The notes under the pieces were generated by a model, which was not told where the DNA came from, did not search any database, and saw only the letters and a program-made list of their open reading frames with translations. From NCBI RefSeq assembly GCF_000166275.1, contig NZ_CM001023.1, positions 1,011,001-1,075,000 on the forward strand: a DNA stretch of 64,000 nucleotides, in the 5' to 3' direction. Position 1 is the first letter of the stretch; each line of letters begins with the position of its first letter. Of this stretch, positions 8,887-18,809 are shown one piece after another. Made by a program: the position numbers and the translations under genes. The DNA comes from Algoriphagus machipongonensis. GTDB lineage: Bacteria > Bacteroidota > Bacteroidia > Cytophagales > Cyclobacteriaceae.

Positions 8887-9780
8887 ATGCTTCAAATAAA
8901 TAACCTCAATAAAACTTACGGTTCGAATAAAGCGCTTACAGATGTAAATCTGTTTGTTCCGAAAGGCGTCATTTTTGGTTTGTTAGGTCCCAATGGTGCC
9001 GGAAAAACCACCTTGATACGAATCATTAACCAAATTATCGAGGGAGATTCAGGAGAGATTTTAATCGAGGATGTTCCTTTAAATCCATCTCATATTTCTA
9101 AAATAGGTTATCTCCCAGAAGAAAGAGGACTTTACAAGAAAATGAAAGTCTGGGATCAGCTATTGTATTTTGCCAGATTAAAAGGTTTGTCCCAGCAAGA
9201 TGCCAAAGACAAAATAAAATTCTGGCTTGAGAAAATGGATATTGCTTCCTGGAAGGAAAAGAAGATAGAAGATCTCTCCAAAGGAATGGCTCAGAAAGTA
9301 CAGTTTATTTCCACCATTATTCATGAGCCACCTTTACTTATTTTAGATGAGCCTTTTTCAGGTTTTGATCCGGTAAATGCGGAGTTGATCAAAAACGAAA
9401 TTCTAGAACTGAAGACAAAAGGGACTACTGTCATCCTCAGTACCCACCGAATGGAGTCTGTGGAGTTGCTTTGTGATCAAGTAGCGATGATTAACCGTTC
9501 TAAGAAGATTCTAGACGGCACGATAAAAGAAGTGAAGAAAAGCTTTAGACCTGAGGTTTATAGCATTTCACTTTCGGATCCTAAAAAATTAATACCCCAG
9601 GAATGGACCGCTAAAGAAGAGGATGGTGTCCATCACTTTACCTTGCCGCTCAGTGGGAAATCTCCCAATGAACTTTTATCTGAATTAATGCAATATGGAC
9701 AAGTTCGGGTGTTTCAGGAAATGACACCCAGTATGGAGGAAATTTTTATTCATCAGGTAAAAGCAACAGAAAATGGATAA
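8887..9780 (+). CDS. ABC exporter ATP-binding protein (NatA-like)
   Basis: A 297-residue ATPase. Walker A is GPNGAGKTT (34-42), the signature is LSKGM (130-134), Walker B is LLILDEP (150-156), and the switch histidine is in LSTHRMES. The roughly 80-residue C-terminal extension (DUF4162-like) is typical of NatA-type exporters. It overlaps the permease gene by 8 nt (ATGGATAA), so the two are translationally coupled. Substrate is not predictable; sodium, lipid or drug export are all known for the family. Confidence 0.88.
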   Translation: MLQINNLNKTYGSNKALTDVNLFVPKGVIFGLLGPNGAGKTTLIRIINQIIEGDSGEILIEDVPLNPSHISKIGYLPEERGLYKKMKVWDQLLYFARLKGLSQQDAKDKIKFWLEKMDIASWKEKKIEDLSKGMAQKVQFISTIIHEPPLLILDEPFSGFDPVNAELIKNEILELKTKGTTVILSTHRMESVELLCDQVAMINRSKKILDGTIKEVKKSFRPEVYSISLSDPKKLIPQEWTAKEEDGVHHFTLPLSGKSPNELLSELMQYGQVRVFQEMTPSMEEIFIHQVKATENG

Positions 9781-11083
9781 AATCTGGCTTGTGATAAAGC
9801 GGGAATATCTCGCTCGTGTGAAGAAGAAATCTTTTTTGCTGGCCACCTTATTGACGCCATTGATCTTTCCGGCGATCATGGGAGTCTTTGTTTGGATTGC
9901 CTTGGAGGATGATACCAGTCAAGGGCTTCGCATTATCGAAGTGGTGGACAAAAACAAAATGTTTTTTCTAGAAAGTTCCGAGCAATATGCTTTTTCATTT
10001 TCCGACTCCAATGTGAATGAAGCCAAACAGAAAGTAATGGATGGAGACCGGTATGGGTTTTTGCTCATTCCTGAATTTGACCTTAAAGACCCGAAAGGGA
10101 TTGTTTTCTATGGGGAGGAAAATCCCAGTATGAATTTGATTAACTACCTCGAAAATAACCTAAAAAAGAAGATAGAGGAGCAACGGTTGTATGAAAGTGG
10201 TATTGACCCTAAAATAATCAATGAAGTCAGAACAAAAGTGGGAATTCGCTCTATTACTCTTGGTGATGAAGGGGAAGAAACTGTCAATGATGCCACGGTA
10301 AACTATGCTTTAGGCTTCTTGACAGGCATCTTGATCTATATCTTTATTTTTGTTTACGGCAATCAAATCATGCAAGGGGTGATTGAAGAAAAATCCAGCC
10401 GAATTGTAGAAATTCTGGTTTCTTCATTAAAACCTTTTCAATTGATGCTTGGTAAAATTGTTGGTATTGGAGCAGTTGGGTTAACACAGTTTCTAATCTG
10501 GGTGGCATTAATAGGGACGCTATCTACAGTGGTAATGGGCTATCTGGGAATGCAGATGCCTCAGCAAACAGCAATGGAATTAGCAAATCCTGAACTGGCA
10601 GGAAGTATACCTCCAACAAGTGATTTTGCAGAGATCATGCAGGTGATTTCAGGGATAGATTTCGTGGGCTTAGTTCTGTGCTTCCTTTTCTATTTCTTGG
10701 GAGGGTATTTACTCTATGGAGCATTGTTTGCTGCAATAGGATCTGCAGTGGAAGCTCCTTCAGAAGCCCAGCAATTTATGTTTCCAGTAACAATTCCGCT
10801 CATAGCGGCATACATGGGCTTATTTGTCTTTGTCCTAAATGACCCTAACAGTTCAGCTTCATTCTGGCTTTCCGTGGTGCCATTGACCTCTCCAATCGCA
10901 ATGATGGGTAGAGTCAGTTATGGAGTGCCTTGGACAGAGCTTGCACTTTCCATGTCATTATTAATTGCTGGGTTTTTATTTACAACCTGGATGGCTGGGA
11001 AAATATACCGAATTGGGATATTGATGCATGGAACCAAGCCTTCTTATAAAACGCTTTGGAAGTGGATCAGAATGAATAATTAG
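9773..11083 (+). CDS. ABC exporter permease (NatB/ABC2_membrane_3-like)
   Basis: A 436-residue inner-membrane protein. One N-terminal membrane segment (about 22-43) is followed by a large extracytoplasmic domain to about residue 175, then about five more helices. The motif GVIEEKSSRIVEILVSS after the second helix is characteristic of NatB-type permeases. It pairs with the preceding ATPase. The gene is followed by a degenerate tandem repeat at 11082-11143. Confidence 0.87.
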   Translation: MDKIWLVIKREYLARVKKKSFLLATLLTPLIFPAIMGVFVWIALEDDTSQGLRIIEVVDKNKMFFLESSEQYAFSFSDSNVNEAKQKVMDGDRYGFLLIPEFDLKDPKGIVFYGEENPSMNLINYLENNLKKKIEEQRLYESGIDPKIINEVRTKVGIRSITLGDEGEETVNDATVNYALGFLTGILIYIFIFVYGNQIMQGVIEEKSSRIVEILVSSLKPFQLMLGKIVGIGAVGLTQFLIWVALIGTLSTVVMGYLGMQMPQQTAMELANPELAGSIPPTSDFAEIMQVISGIDFVGLVLCFLFYFLGGYLLYGALFAAIGSAVEAPSEAQQFMFPVTIPLIAAYMGLFVFVLNDPNSSASFWLSVVPLTSPIAMMGRVSYGVPWTELALSMSLLIAGFLFTTWMAGKIYRIGILMHGTKPSYKTLWKWIRMNN

Positions 11084-11143
11084 AATCAAGAACCAAGAAT
11101 CAAGAGCAAAGAACCAAGAACTAAGAATCAAGAACCAAGAACT
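11082..11143 (+). repeat. Degenerate tandem repeat (AAGAATC/AAGAACC units)
   Basis: About nine imperfect heptamers of the types AGAATCA, AGAACCA and AGAACTA follow one another directly after the permease stop. The segment is purine-rich on the plus strand and has no coding potential. It looks like replication-slippage sequence. Confidence 0.7.
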
Positions 11144-11208
11144 CTAGAATTTGGAATAAAAATCAAATGCAATGTTCTTGGATACAAGTTTTAAGATGGT
11201 AATGCAAA

Positions 11209-11242
11209 AAAAATCCCGATTCAGAATAGAATCGGGATTTTT
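11209..11242 (-). terminator. Rho-independent terminator of dps
   Basis: A 14-bp perfect stem (11209-11222 with 11229-11242) with a 6-nt loop and A/T flanks lies 13 bp after the dps stop on the minus strand. It could also stop the ABC operon from the other side. Confidence 0.88.
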
Positions 11243-11255
11243 CAGTTTATGGGTA

Positions 11256-11735
11256 TTATCTCAAGTAAGCCGATAACATCCAGACAACTTTTTCTTTAGC
11301 AGTAATGTAATCACTCATCAAAGAAGAGGTTCCTTCATCATCAAAGCCTGAAGCGGCTTCTAGTGTTTCTCTTTCAAGTATTAGCAAAGTGTTTAGATTC
11401 TCTTTTACGATCTCTACCATGTTGGTTGGATCGGTTATTACTCTTGCTTCCTTGATTTTAGCATTTTCGATGTACTCTTCATAAGAGGATAAAGGCCTTG
11501 CACCTAAGGTTAAAATACGTTCAGCTACCTCGTCAACTCCTGCATTTGCTTCATTATATAACTCTTCAAATTTCGCATGAAGCTCGAAGAAGTTAGGGCC
11601 TGTTACATTCCAGTGGAAGTTTCTCAGGTTTTGATAGTAAATCTGGTAGTTTGCCAATAACTCATTCAATTTATCTACTAAGATTTTACTTTCTTTTATC
11701 TCTAGTCCTATTTCGTTTGTTTTCATATTGGTCAT
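11256..11735 (-). CDS. dps: Dps-family DNA-protecting ferritin
   Basis: A 159-residue four-helix protein that forms dodecamers, oxidises Fe2+ with H2O2 and shields DNA in stress. The ferroxidase motifs are visible: NFHWNVTGPNFFELHAKFEELY followed by the NEANAGVDEVAERI helix, which hold the His, Asp and Glu iron ligands. Length and single-domain layout are normal. It stands alone, divergent from the histidine kinase gene at 11864. Confidence 0.93.
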   Translation of the reverse strand: MTNMKTNEIGLEIKESKILVDKLNELLANYQIYYQNLRNFHWNVTGPNFFELHAKFEELYNEANAGVDEVAERILTLGARPLSSYEEYIENAKIKEARVITDPTNMVEIVKENLNTLLILERETLEAASGFDDEGTSSLMSDYITAKEKVVWMLSAYLR

Positions 11736-11863
11736 AATTTTCTCATATATTGAAGTATAAATTTACGATTTGGCTAAGTAAGTTGCCAACTGAAAAATTC
11801 TATGGGAGGTTTATACGATCTATCGGATTGAGCAGTTTGTACTTTTAGGAATTAAATTCAAGA

Positions 11864-13099
11864 ATGAAAAACCGTTTTCAGGATCTTACTACAGTTGATC
11901 TATACAAAAACAGGAAGCAGGTCAAATGGCTCGTTATATTTGTTTCGATCATCATTGGTGGAGGATCAATTTTATATACCAATATTCTCGTAGAGGAGCT
12001 TCGAGAGCGAGAAAGGAGACAGATCGAATTGCTCTCCTCCGCTTTGGAGTATGCAGCATCCACTGCAGAAAATCTTACTTTCATCAACCAAGAGATTATT
12101 CAGCAAAACTATTCCATTCCGATCATCATGGTGGATCAGGATGAGAACCCAATTGAATTTAGGAATATACCTTTCAAAGCCAATTCAAATGCAGAGGACT
12201 CTGTCAAAACATTGGCAAAGGAACTGGCAGAAATGAGAGCCGAATATGAACCTATTTTACTGAGAGAAGCGGATATAAATGTTTTTTATCGCAACTCGGA
12301 ACTGCTGACCAATTTAAAATACTATCCTTATATCCAGCTCGCAGTGATATTGGTTTTTGGGGTGTTGGCTTATACGCTCTTTAATCAAAGTAAAGTTGCT
12401 GAGCAAAATAGGGTTTGGGCAGGCCTCACAAAAGAAACGGCGCATCAACTTGGAACCCCTATTGCCTCACTGATGGCTTGGATTGATTATCTGAAAAATT
12501 CACCCGTTTGGGAGGAAAACAAAGAGATTATCACTGAAATGGATAAGGATGTGGTCAAATTGAGAATGGTCACAGAAAGGTTTAGTAGTATCGGAAGCAA
12601 ACCGGTGATTCAGACAGAAAATTTATACGAAAGCATTGAGGAAACTATAAATTATCTTCGACCTAGAATCTCTACCAAAGTAGATTTGATCATCAACGCT
12701 GACACGAAAGATTTGGATGCAATGATGAACCGCCCCCTATTTGAATGGGTAGTAGAGAACATTTGTAAAAATGCAGTGGATGCAATGAAAGGAAAGGGTA
12801 AGATCACCATCGATGTGATTCAGGACTCAGATAAGTTTGTCATCGTTGATATTACAGATACAGGGAAAGGGATGGAGAAAAGGATGTATAAAAAAGTCTT
12901 TAATCCCGGATTCTCTACCAGACAAAGAGGTTGGGGCTTAGGGCTCACATTGGCAAAAAGAATCATTGAAGGTTATCATGGAGGAAAAATCTTTGTCAAG
13001 AATTCTGAGGTTGGGGTAGGGACCACATTTCGAATTGTTTTGCATTGCAGCATCGAAGGAGCTTCGCAGTTTATTACGGAAGGAATCCTGGAATATTAG
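11864..13099 (+). CDS. Membrane sensor histidine kinase
   Basis: A 411-residue protein with transmembrane segments at about 22-41 and 153-171, enclosing a periplasmic sensor of about 110 residues. The dimerisation helix has a histidine box KETAHQLGTPI (His194), a variant of the usual HELRTPL. The ATPase domain has N box ENICKNAVDAM, G1 DTGKGM and G2 GWGLGLTLAKRI. No response regulator is adjacent, so the partner is unknown. It is flanked downstream by a foldback repeat (13101-13280). Confidence 0.88.
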   Translation: MKNRFQDLTTVDLYKNRKQVKWLVIFVSIIIGGGSILYTNILVEELRERERRQIELLSSALEYAASTAENLTFINQEIIQQNYSIPIIMVDQDENPIEFRNIPFKANSNAEDSVKTLAKELAEMRAEYEPILLREADINVFYRNSELLTNLKYYPYIQLAVILVFGVLAYTLFNQSKVAEQNRVWAGLTKETAHQLGTPIASLMAWIDYLKNSPVWEENKEIITEMDKDVVKLRMVTERFSSIGSKPVIQTENLYESIEETINYLRPRISTKVDLIINADTKDLDAMMNRPLFEWVVENICKNAVDAMKGKGKITIDVIQDSDKFVIVDITDTGKGMEKRMYKKVFNPGFSTRQRGWGLGLTLAKRIIEGYHGGKIFVKNSEVGVGTTFRIVLHCSIEGASQFITEGILEY

Positions 13100-13100
13100 G

Positions 13101-13280
13101 GATTTACGAAGTTAGAAATACGAATTACGAGATCTATTTGAATTTCGGGTAATTTCTATATCAGTTGCCTTTTATGAAAGTAGAATACAAGTTGATTATG
13201 ATTTCGCTTATTTCAACTGTTTAAAATTGGAGAAGGAATTTACCTCTCTCAAAAATCTCGTCAATCGTATTTCGTAAATC
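13101..13280. repeat. Foldback (MITE-like) element of about 180 bp
   Basis: The left end (13101-13133, starting GATTTACGAA) is repeated in inverted form at the right end (13255-13280, ending TTCGTAAATC). The two arms differ by a 7-bp insertion and a few mismatches. Inner stretches also pair imperfectly, for example TTTGA and CAGTTG on both arms, so most of the segment can fold back. It has no coding potential and fills the gap between the histidine kinase and prfC. Confidence 0.65.
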
Positions 13281-13335
13281 TTATTTCCCCAAATTCTACT
13301 TTAGAACTTCTGTCTCACTTTTAGTGGTTTTTCCC

Positions 13336-13343
13336 TACCTTTG
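13336..13343 (+). promoter_or_regulatory. -7 promoter box for prfC
   Basis: TACCTTTG matches TAnnTTTG and lies 21 bp before the ATG at 13365. It overlaps the possible TTG start at 13341, which argues that translation begins at 13365. No clear -33 box. Confidence 0.6.
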
Positions 13344-13364
13344 CCCGCTGAAATACATTTTCTT

Positions 13365-14945
13365 ATGAGTTTGACAGACCAAATCAAGAAGCGCAGAACA
13401 TTTGCCATTATTGCTCACCCAGATGCAGGAAAGACTACTTTGACTGAAAAGCTGTTGCTTTTTGGTGGAGCGATCCAGACTGCCGGAGCTGTGAAGTCTA
13501 ATAAGATCGATACGGCCACCAAATCTGACTGGATGGCAATTGAGAAGCAAAGAGGTATTTCTGTTGCCACTTCTGTGATGGGTTTTGAATACAAAGACAT
13601 CAAAATCAATTTGCTCGATACACCGGGTCACCAGGATTTTGCGGAAGATACCTACCGAACGTTGACTGCGGTTGATTCAGTAATTATGGTAATTGACTGC
13701 GTAAAAGGCGTGGAGATTCAGACCGAAAAGCTCATGGAAGTTTGTCGGATGAGAAATACTCCTGTGATCTGTTTTATCAATAAGTTGGATAGAGAAGGTC
13801 GAGATCCTTACGAGTTAATAGAGGAAGTAGAACAAAAACTCAACATTCAATGCCGCCCACTTTCCTGGCCGATCGGTATGGGAAAGACTTTCAAAGGAGT
13901 ATATAATTTGTTCGACCATAAACTCAACCTTTTCACACCTTCTCAGAGGAAGTTAAGTGATGTGAGACAGGAATTTGAAAATGTGGATGATCCTAAACTG
14001 GACGAACTGATCGGGAAAAACTATGCTGAGCAACTTAGGGAAGATGTGGAATTGATCGAAGGAGTTTATCCTGACTTTGATCCTACAGAATATTTAGAAG
14101 GTAAAGTGGCTCCGGTTTTCTTTGGCTCTGCAGTGAATAATTTCGGGATCAATGAGATGCTGGATACTTTTATCAAAATCGCTCCTGCTCCTAAAAGCCG
14201 TAGAACTGAAGATCGGGAAGTGATGCCTGATGAGAAAAAATTCTCAGGTTTCGTGTTTAAAATCCACGCGAATATGGATCCCAATCACCGAAACAGAATT
14301 GCTTTCTTGAGAATTTGCTCTGGTACTTTTGAGCGAAATAAACCTTACAACCATGTGCGTGGCCCGAAACCTTTACGATTCTCTAATGTGACCCAATTTA
14401 TGGCACAGGATAAGGAGATGATCGATGAGGCATTTCCTGGAGATATTGTGGGTTTGTACGATACAGGTAACCTGAAGATCGGTGATACTTTGACCGATGG
14501 AGAAAACATGCAGTTTGTTGGGATTCCTAGTTTCTCGCCCGAGATTTTCCGTGAGGTGGTAAACAAGGATGCGATGAAGACCAAGCAACTGGAAAAAGGA
14601 CTTCAGCAATTGATGGAAGAAGGGGTTGCACAGCTATTTACCTTTGATATGGGTTCTAGAAAAGTAGTGGGTACGGTTGGCCAACTTCAGTTTGAAGTAA
14701 TCCAGTTCCGTCTGAAAAACGAATACAATGCGACGGTGGAGTTTCACCCGATGAACCTCTACAAAGCCTGCTGGATCACAAGCAAGGACAAGAAGCAGTT
14801 AGATGAATTTGTCCGATCCAAAAACCGTCACATTGCCCATGACAAAGATGGCAAGCTGGTCTTTATGGCCGAATCAAAAGCCTGGCTTCAGATGGTGATG
14901 GATAATTATCCAGAGATTGAGTTTCACTTTACTTCTGATATTTAA
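13365..14945 (+). CDS. prfC: Peptide chain release factor 3
   Basis: A 526-residue translational GTPase that recycles RF1/RF2 from the ribosome after termination. The G domain starts at once: P-loop [15 protein letters not shown], switch [17 protein letters not shown] and the G4 motif NKLD. RF3-specific regions follow ([20 protein letters not shown]). Length agrees with E. coli RF3 (about 529). The ATG at 13365 is chosen over an in-frame TTG at 13341 because a promoter box overlaps the latter. Confidence 0.96.
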   Translation: MSLTDQIKKRRTFAIIAHPDAGKTTLTEKLLLFGGAIQTAGAVKSNKIDTATKSDWMAIEKQRGISVATSVMGFEYKDIKINLLDTPGHQDFAEDTYRTLTAVDSVIMVIDCVKGVEIQTEKLMEVCRMRNTPVICFINKLDREGRDPYELIEEVEQKLNIQCRPLSWPIGMGKTFKGVYNLFDHKLNLFTPSQRKLSDVRQEFENVDDPKLDELIGKNYAEQLREDVELIEGVYPDFDPTEYLEGKVAPVFFGSAVNNFGINEMLDTFIKIAPAPKSRRTEDREVMPDEKKFSGFVFKIHANMDPNHRNRIAFLRICSGTFERNKPYNHVRGPKPLRFSNVTQFMAQDKEMIDEAFPGDIVGLYDTGNLKIGDTLTDGENMQFVGIPSFSPEIFREVVNKDAMKTKQLEKGLQQLMEEGVAQLFTFDMGSRKVVGTVGQLQFEVIQFRLKNEYNATVEFHPMNLYKACWITSKDKKQLDEFVRSKNRHIAHDKDGKLVFMAESKAWLQMVMDNYPEIEFHFTSDI

Positions 14946-14950
14946 AAACA

Positions 14951-14986
14951 AACCCTTCAGAATTAAATAATCTGGAGGGTTTTTTA
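14951..14986. terminator. Terminator between convergent prfC and the SIR2-like gene
   Basis: An 11-bp stem with one wobble pair (14951-14961 with 14971-14981) and a 9-nt loop is followed by T-runs. It serves prfC and, less strongly, the opposing gene ending at 15012. Confidence 0.8.
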
Positions 14987-15011
14987 CTTTTTATTTTTTC
15001 AAAAGATGGAA

Positions 15012-16328
15012 TTATTTAGCTAAAATCCTCAGGTACTTTAAATGAGGAGGTTCTGTTTGATCGACTAGGAAATCTTTGAAAGTCATTGTATAAGCCTTGA
15101 TTATACCTGAATTAAACTCATGCTCAAGACCTGTTCGGATAGTCCTCGGTAATGATGTTATGCCTTGGGAATAATGTCCTAAAGAAGCGATGATGATTTT
15201 TGTGTCATTTTTCTGAAAGGAGGGGTCAACAAAAATTAATTTTACTTTTTGATTGTTTCTTATAGCCTCACCGATAGCTGAATTTATGTGTTCGTCTCCA
15301 TAAGAATAGCCAATAATGTAGATAATATCGGCTGTAATGCAATCTCTATCAAACGCATATTTCATTTGGCGAAATGGCGTTATTGCAGATTTTTGAAGCT
15401 TTTGATAGCCTGCTATAAAGTTTGAAATAAGTATGGTTTTTCCTTTTTCACTTTGAACTATTGGGTAATCATTGTTAATAGTAAGATTTCCATATCCAGT
15501 TAAAAAATATCTAGGGGCCATAAAGCCATTTTCATTTTCAGACTCTATATCCCAATATACTGAGCCATGTAAATTGTAATGGCAATGGGTTTCAAAATCT
15601 GTTAATATTCTGGTAGCATTTGGAGGGATTCTATCTTCATAATTTATGTCAGCTGCCGCTTCAAATCCTTCAAAGATATTCATACCCGAAATTCCTTTTT
15701 CCAAAATCACTTTGAAATTTCTCTCGTAGTTTAATGAAAACATCCTGAGGATTCCATTTTGGTTGATTTTTTCAATCCAATCACAGAATAATTTATTCAG
15801 TTCTTTTTTGTCTTCACATATTACGTTGGATTCGTTTAATCTGTGATCTCCGTATTTTTCTATAAAATTATAAATGGTTGTTAACAAAGTTTGAACTAAC
15901 TCCTGAAGGAAAAGCTGATTTGCATTTTCTCCGTGTTTGGCTAGAGGACTAAAATCTTTATTTAATCCAGGTATGTGAATTTTGAAACTATGTGAGAAGT
16001 TTTCCTCTTCGAAATTCAAAAGATCTTTTTCAAAAGTCGAGGTAAAAAAGGAAGCTATATATGAAGGAAGTTTTTTGCTGCCAGCTTGGTTTGCATAATA
16101 GGAAATCAACTCTTCTAGTACGTTGAGAATTGTTTCAAAATTGACTTCATCATCACTAAAGCCAGATTCTAGTAGTTTTTGATATATGAATTCAGTAATT
16201 CTCGTTTTCCCGTCTTTAGTCCAAAATCCATTATTACGAATTAGGGCTGTGATATCAGGGGTTTTTGGGCCACCCCAATCAATTACTGCCCCAGCCCCAA
16301 AAAGTATTACAGTTCTTTTTCTATTCAT
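15012..16328 (-). CDS. SIR2-domain protein, probable NAD(P)-binding hydrolase
   Basis: A 438-residue single-domain SIR2-like protein. Visible motifs are the nucleotide loop LFGAGAVIDWGGP (about residues 9-21), SLNYE (198-202, with Asn200 in the place of the catalytic Asn), LHGSVYWD (253-260, with His254 in the place of the catalytic His), and a late IGYSYGDEHIN (339-349) typical of this SIR2 subgroup. The active-site pair therefore looks intact. Related SIR2 domains act as NADases in anti-phage systems, but here no nuclease, TIR, SMODS or helicase partner is present. The gene begins 13 bp after adenine deaminase ends on the same strand, so co-transcription is likely. Confidence 0.7.
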   Translation of the reverse strand: MNRKRTVILFGAGAVIDWGGPKTPDITALIRNNGFWTKDGKTRITEFIYQKLLESGFSDDEVNFETILNVLEELISYYANQAGSKKLPSYIASFFTSTFEKDLLNFEEENFSHSFKIHIPGLNKDFSPLAKHGENANQLFLQELVQTLLTTIYNFIEKYGDHRLNESNVICEDKKELNKLFCDWIEKINQNGILRMFSLNYERNFKVILEKGISGMNIFEGFEAAADINYEDRIPPNATRILTDFETHCHYNLHGSVYWDIESENENGFMAPRYFLTGYGNLTINNDYPIVQSEKGKTILISNFIAGYQKLQKSAITPFRQMKYAFDRDCITADIIYIIGYSYGDEHINSAIGEAIRNNQKVKLIFVDPSFQKNDTKIIIASLGHYSQGITSLPRTIRTGLEHEFNSGIIKAYTMTFKDFLVDQTEPPHLKYLRILAK

Positions 16329-16341
16329 TTATTGGGAAATA

Positions 16342-17970
16342 TTATTCATTAAGAAAAGTATCGATGAACTCAAACTTTTGCCCATTAAACAGTCCTTTGT
16401 CGCTCAATTTCAAATCTGGTATCACCAGCAAGGCCATAAAACTCAAAGTCATAAAGGGAGAATTCAGCGTAGCTCCCATTTCTTTGGACATTTTGTCTAT
16501 TCGAGTGTAGGCTTTGGCAACTTCATATCCGTCCGAAGCAGACATAATTCCGCCGACTGGAAGTGAGAGAATATCTTCCTGGTCTCCGGAAACTGCAGAT
16601 ACGCCACCTTTGGCTTCAATGATTAAGTTGACCGCTTTGCAGATGGATTCATCATCGATTCCTACCGCAATGATATTATGTGAATCATGTCCCACTGAAG
16701 AAGCGATCGCTCCGGTTTTCAGTCCAAAGTTTTTGATAAACGCCACCGCCGGAGCAGCATCTTCGTAGCGATTGACTACAGTAATTTTTAAGATATCTTG
16801 TTCTGGATTTGATTCTGCAAAGCCATCTTTGATCAAAATATCTCCTGAGATTTCCGGAGTGATCAATTGACCATCCAATGCTTCGATGACTCTGACTTTA
16901 TTTCCTTTGGCTTTGATTTGAAATTCTTCGGGCTTTTTTAGGGAGGTATTGAAATTATTGATGATGTCGTTTTGGATTGGTTGGATCAGTGTCCTTCCAT
17001 TTTCTGCTACTTTTTCTCCATTGATATAAGTGCTGATCACTTGGAAGTCTTTCAGGTCTTTCACTAAAATAAAATCAGCTGGATCTCCTTCTCTAAGTTG
17101 CCCAACATTCATCGCATAGTGAGCGATAGGATTCAGGCAGGCTGCCTGGAGTACCTTGAATAAATCTTTACCTTTTGCGACAGCTCTGGCAGCTAGTTCA
17201 TTGATATGGGAAATGGCGAGATTATCCGGATGTTTATCATCCGAGCAAAACATAATTTGATCCGGGAATTCATCGATTAGATCGATCAGGGCCTCAAAGT
17301 TTTTTGCAGCGGAACCTTCCCGGATGGCGATTTTCATTCCCAGTTTGATTTTGCCTAGTGCCTCTTCATAGGTAAAACACTCATGATCGGTGCTAGGTCC
17401 TGCAGAGACGTATTTCTCTGCCAATTCGCCTTTGAGTCCAGGAGCATGACCATCGATGGGTTTCCCATATTTCTTCGAGATCCGAATTTTCTCCATGACC
17501 AATTCATCCCGGTTCACCGTTCCTGGCCAGTTCATCATTTCCGCCAAGTAATGAATCTCAGGTCTGGACATCAGGTTTTCTATGTCAGCTGCATCGATTT
17601 CTCCACCTGCAGTTTCAAAGGGAGTAGCAGGAACGCAGGAAGGCGCACCAAAGTAGAATTTAAAAGGAACCTGTCTTCCATTTTCGATCATATAGTCCAC
17701 CCCTTCCATTCCGCAGACATTTGCTATTTCGTGTGGATCAGAAATGGTGGCCACCGTTCCATGTACTACCGCCAGCCTAGCAAACTCAGATGGCACCAGC
17801 ATGGAGCTCTCCACGTGGACATGAGCGTCGATAAATCCCGGCATGAGATAGGGTAAGGGTTTATTTGTTTTTAATGAACTTACTTTTTGAATAACTCCAT
17901 TTTCTATCTCGATTGAAGCTGGGTAAATAGATTTATTTGGGATGTCAACGAGTTGTCCTTTTATGATCAT
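16342..17970 (-). CDS. ade: Adenine deaminase
   Basis: A 542-residue amidohydrolase converting adenine to hypoxanthine and ammonia, feeding purine salvage through Hpt (encoded at 3940). The metal site motif [14 protein letters not shown] follows the N-terminal barrel strand, SDDKHPD supplies later ligands, and the C-terminal domain with [11 protein letters not shown] and GGISAS-like [12 protein letters not shown] is typical of AdeC. I chose the ATG at 17970 (MIIKGQLVD), as family members begin there; an in-frame start at 18012 would add 14 unconserved residues. It is divergent from cmk. Confidence 0.92.
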   Translation of the reverse strand: MIIKGQLVDIPNKSIYPASIEIENGVIQKVSSLKTNKPLPYLMPGFIDAHVHVESSMLVPSEFARLAVVHGTVATISDPHEIANVCGMEGVDYMIENGRQVPFKFYFGAPSCVPATPFETAGGEIDAADIENLMSRPEIHYLAEMMNWPGTVNRDELVMEKIRISKKYGKPIDGHAPGLKGELAEKYVSAGPSTDHECFTYEEALGKIKLGMKIAIREGSAAKNFEALIDLIDEFPDQIMFCSDDKHPDNLAISHINELAARAVAKGKDLFKVLQAACLNPIAHYAMNVGQLREGDPADFILVKDLKDFQVISTYINGEKVAENGRTLIQPIQNDIINNFNTSLKKPEEFQIKAKGNKVRVIEALDGQLITPEISGDILIKDGFAESNPEQDILKITVVNRYEDAAPAVAFIKNFGLKTGAIASSVGHDSHNIIAVGIDDESICKAVNLIIEAKGGVSAVSGDQEDILSLPVGGIMSASDGYEVAKAYTRIDKMSKEMGATLNSPFMTLSFMALLVIPDLKLSDKGLFNGQKFEFIDTFLNE

Positions 17971-18013
17971 AAAAAATTTGTTCTGTGGATTAAGGGGATG
18001 GTTTTTTCTCAAG

Positions 18014-18035
18014 GTGGATGAATTCGGCCATCCAC
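18014..18035. repeat. Inverted repeat between ade and cmk
   Basis: Perfect 7-bp arms GTGGATG and CATCCAC are separated by 8 bp in the divergent intergenic region, just upstream of the cmk -7 box. It could be an operator, but nothing else supports this. Confidence 0.35.
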
Positions 18036-18057
18036 GAATGGTTTAGATTAAAACTAC

Positions 18058-18065
18058 TATATTTG
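18058..18065 (+). promoter_or_regulatory. -7 promoter box for cmk-ispH
   Basis: TATATTTG matches TAnnTTTG, 36 bp before the cmk ATG. No convincing -33 element. Confidence 0.55.
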
Positions 18066-18101
18066 TGCCTGAAATAAAAAGCGAACTTAGCTGGTTTTTG
18101 G

Positions 18102-18809
18102 ATGGGAAAAATCGTCATCGCCATCGATGGATATTCAGGTTGTGGTAAGAGTTCGACAGCAAAAGCTGTTGCAAAGGACTTAGGCTACACTTATATAGAT
18201 ACTGGAGCCATGTACCGGGCGGCAACCCTACACTTTTTAAATAACCACCTTTCCGCGACCAATCCTCAAGATGTTGAAAAAGGCCTTAAGTCTCTGGAAA
18301 TATCCTTTCACTTAAATCCAGAAAATCAATTACAGGAAACCTATCTTAATGGTCTTCACGTAGATGACGCTATCCGTTCGATGCAAGTTTCTAATAATGT
18401 CTCACGCATTGCTGCTTTACCGGCAGTTCGTAAGGATTTGGTAGCTCAACAACAGCGCTTGGCGAAGAAAAAAGGTGTGGTCATGGATGGTAGAGATGTA
18501 GGATCAGTGGTTTTTCCTGAGGCGGAATTGAAGATTTTCATGACAGCCGATTTGGAGACTCGAGCGATTCGTAGACAGGCAGAGTTATTAGAAAAAGGAG
18601 AAACCATTCCTTTAAAAGATATTATTGAAAATCTTGCCTCCCGTGATGAGATTGATTCCACTCGGGAAGTTGGTCCTTTGATAAAAGTGGAAGATGCTAT
18701 CGAAGTGGACACCAGTAATATTACCTTTGCCGAGCAGGTGGCTTTTATAGTTAATAAAGCCAGAGAAATTATAGATAAAGAGAAAAGCTATGCAAGTAAC
18801 CATAGATAA
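18102..18809 (+). CDS. cmk: Cytidylate kinase
   Basis: Phosphorylates CMP and dCMP. P-loop DGYSGCGKSS at residues 9-18, then the conserved YIDTGAMYRA, the NMP-binding insert, and DGRDVGSVVFPEAELKIFM. Length 235 is slightly above E. coli Cmk. Its last 20 nt overlap the start of ispH, so the two genes form one transcription unit. Confidence 0.95.
   Translation: MGKIVIAIDGYSGCGKSSTAKAVAKDLGYTYIDTGAMYRAATLHFLNNHLSATNPQDVEKGLKSLEISFHLNPENQLQETYLNGLHVDDAIRSMQVSNNVSRIAALPAVRKDLVAQQQRLAKKKGVVMDGRDVGSVVFPEAELKIFMTADLETRAIRRQAELLEKGETIPLKDIIENLASRDEIDSTREVGPLIKVEDAIEVDTSNITFAEQVAFIVNKAREIIDKEKSYASNHR

Noticed and set aside
15012..16328. A complete anti-phage defence island around the SIR2-like gene
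   Set aside because: Neighbours are housekeeping genes (ade, prfC) with no effector, sensor or nuclease partner.
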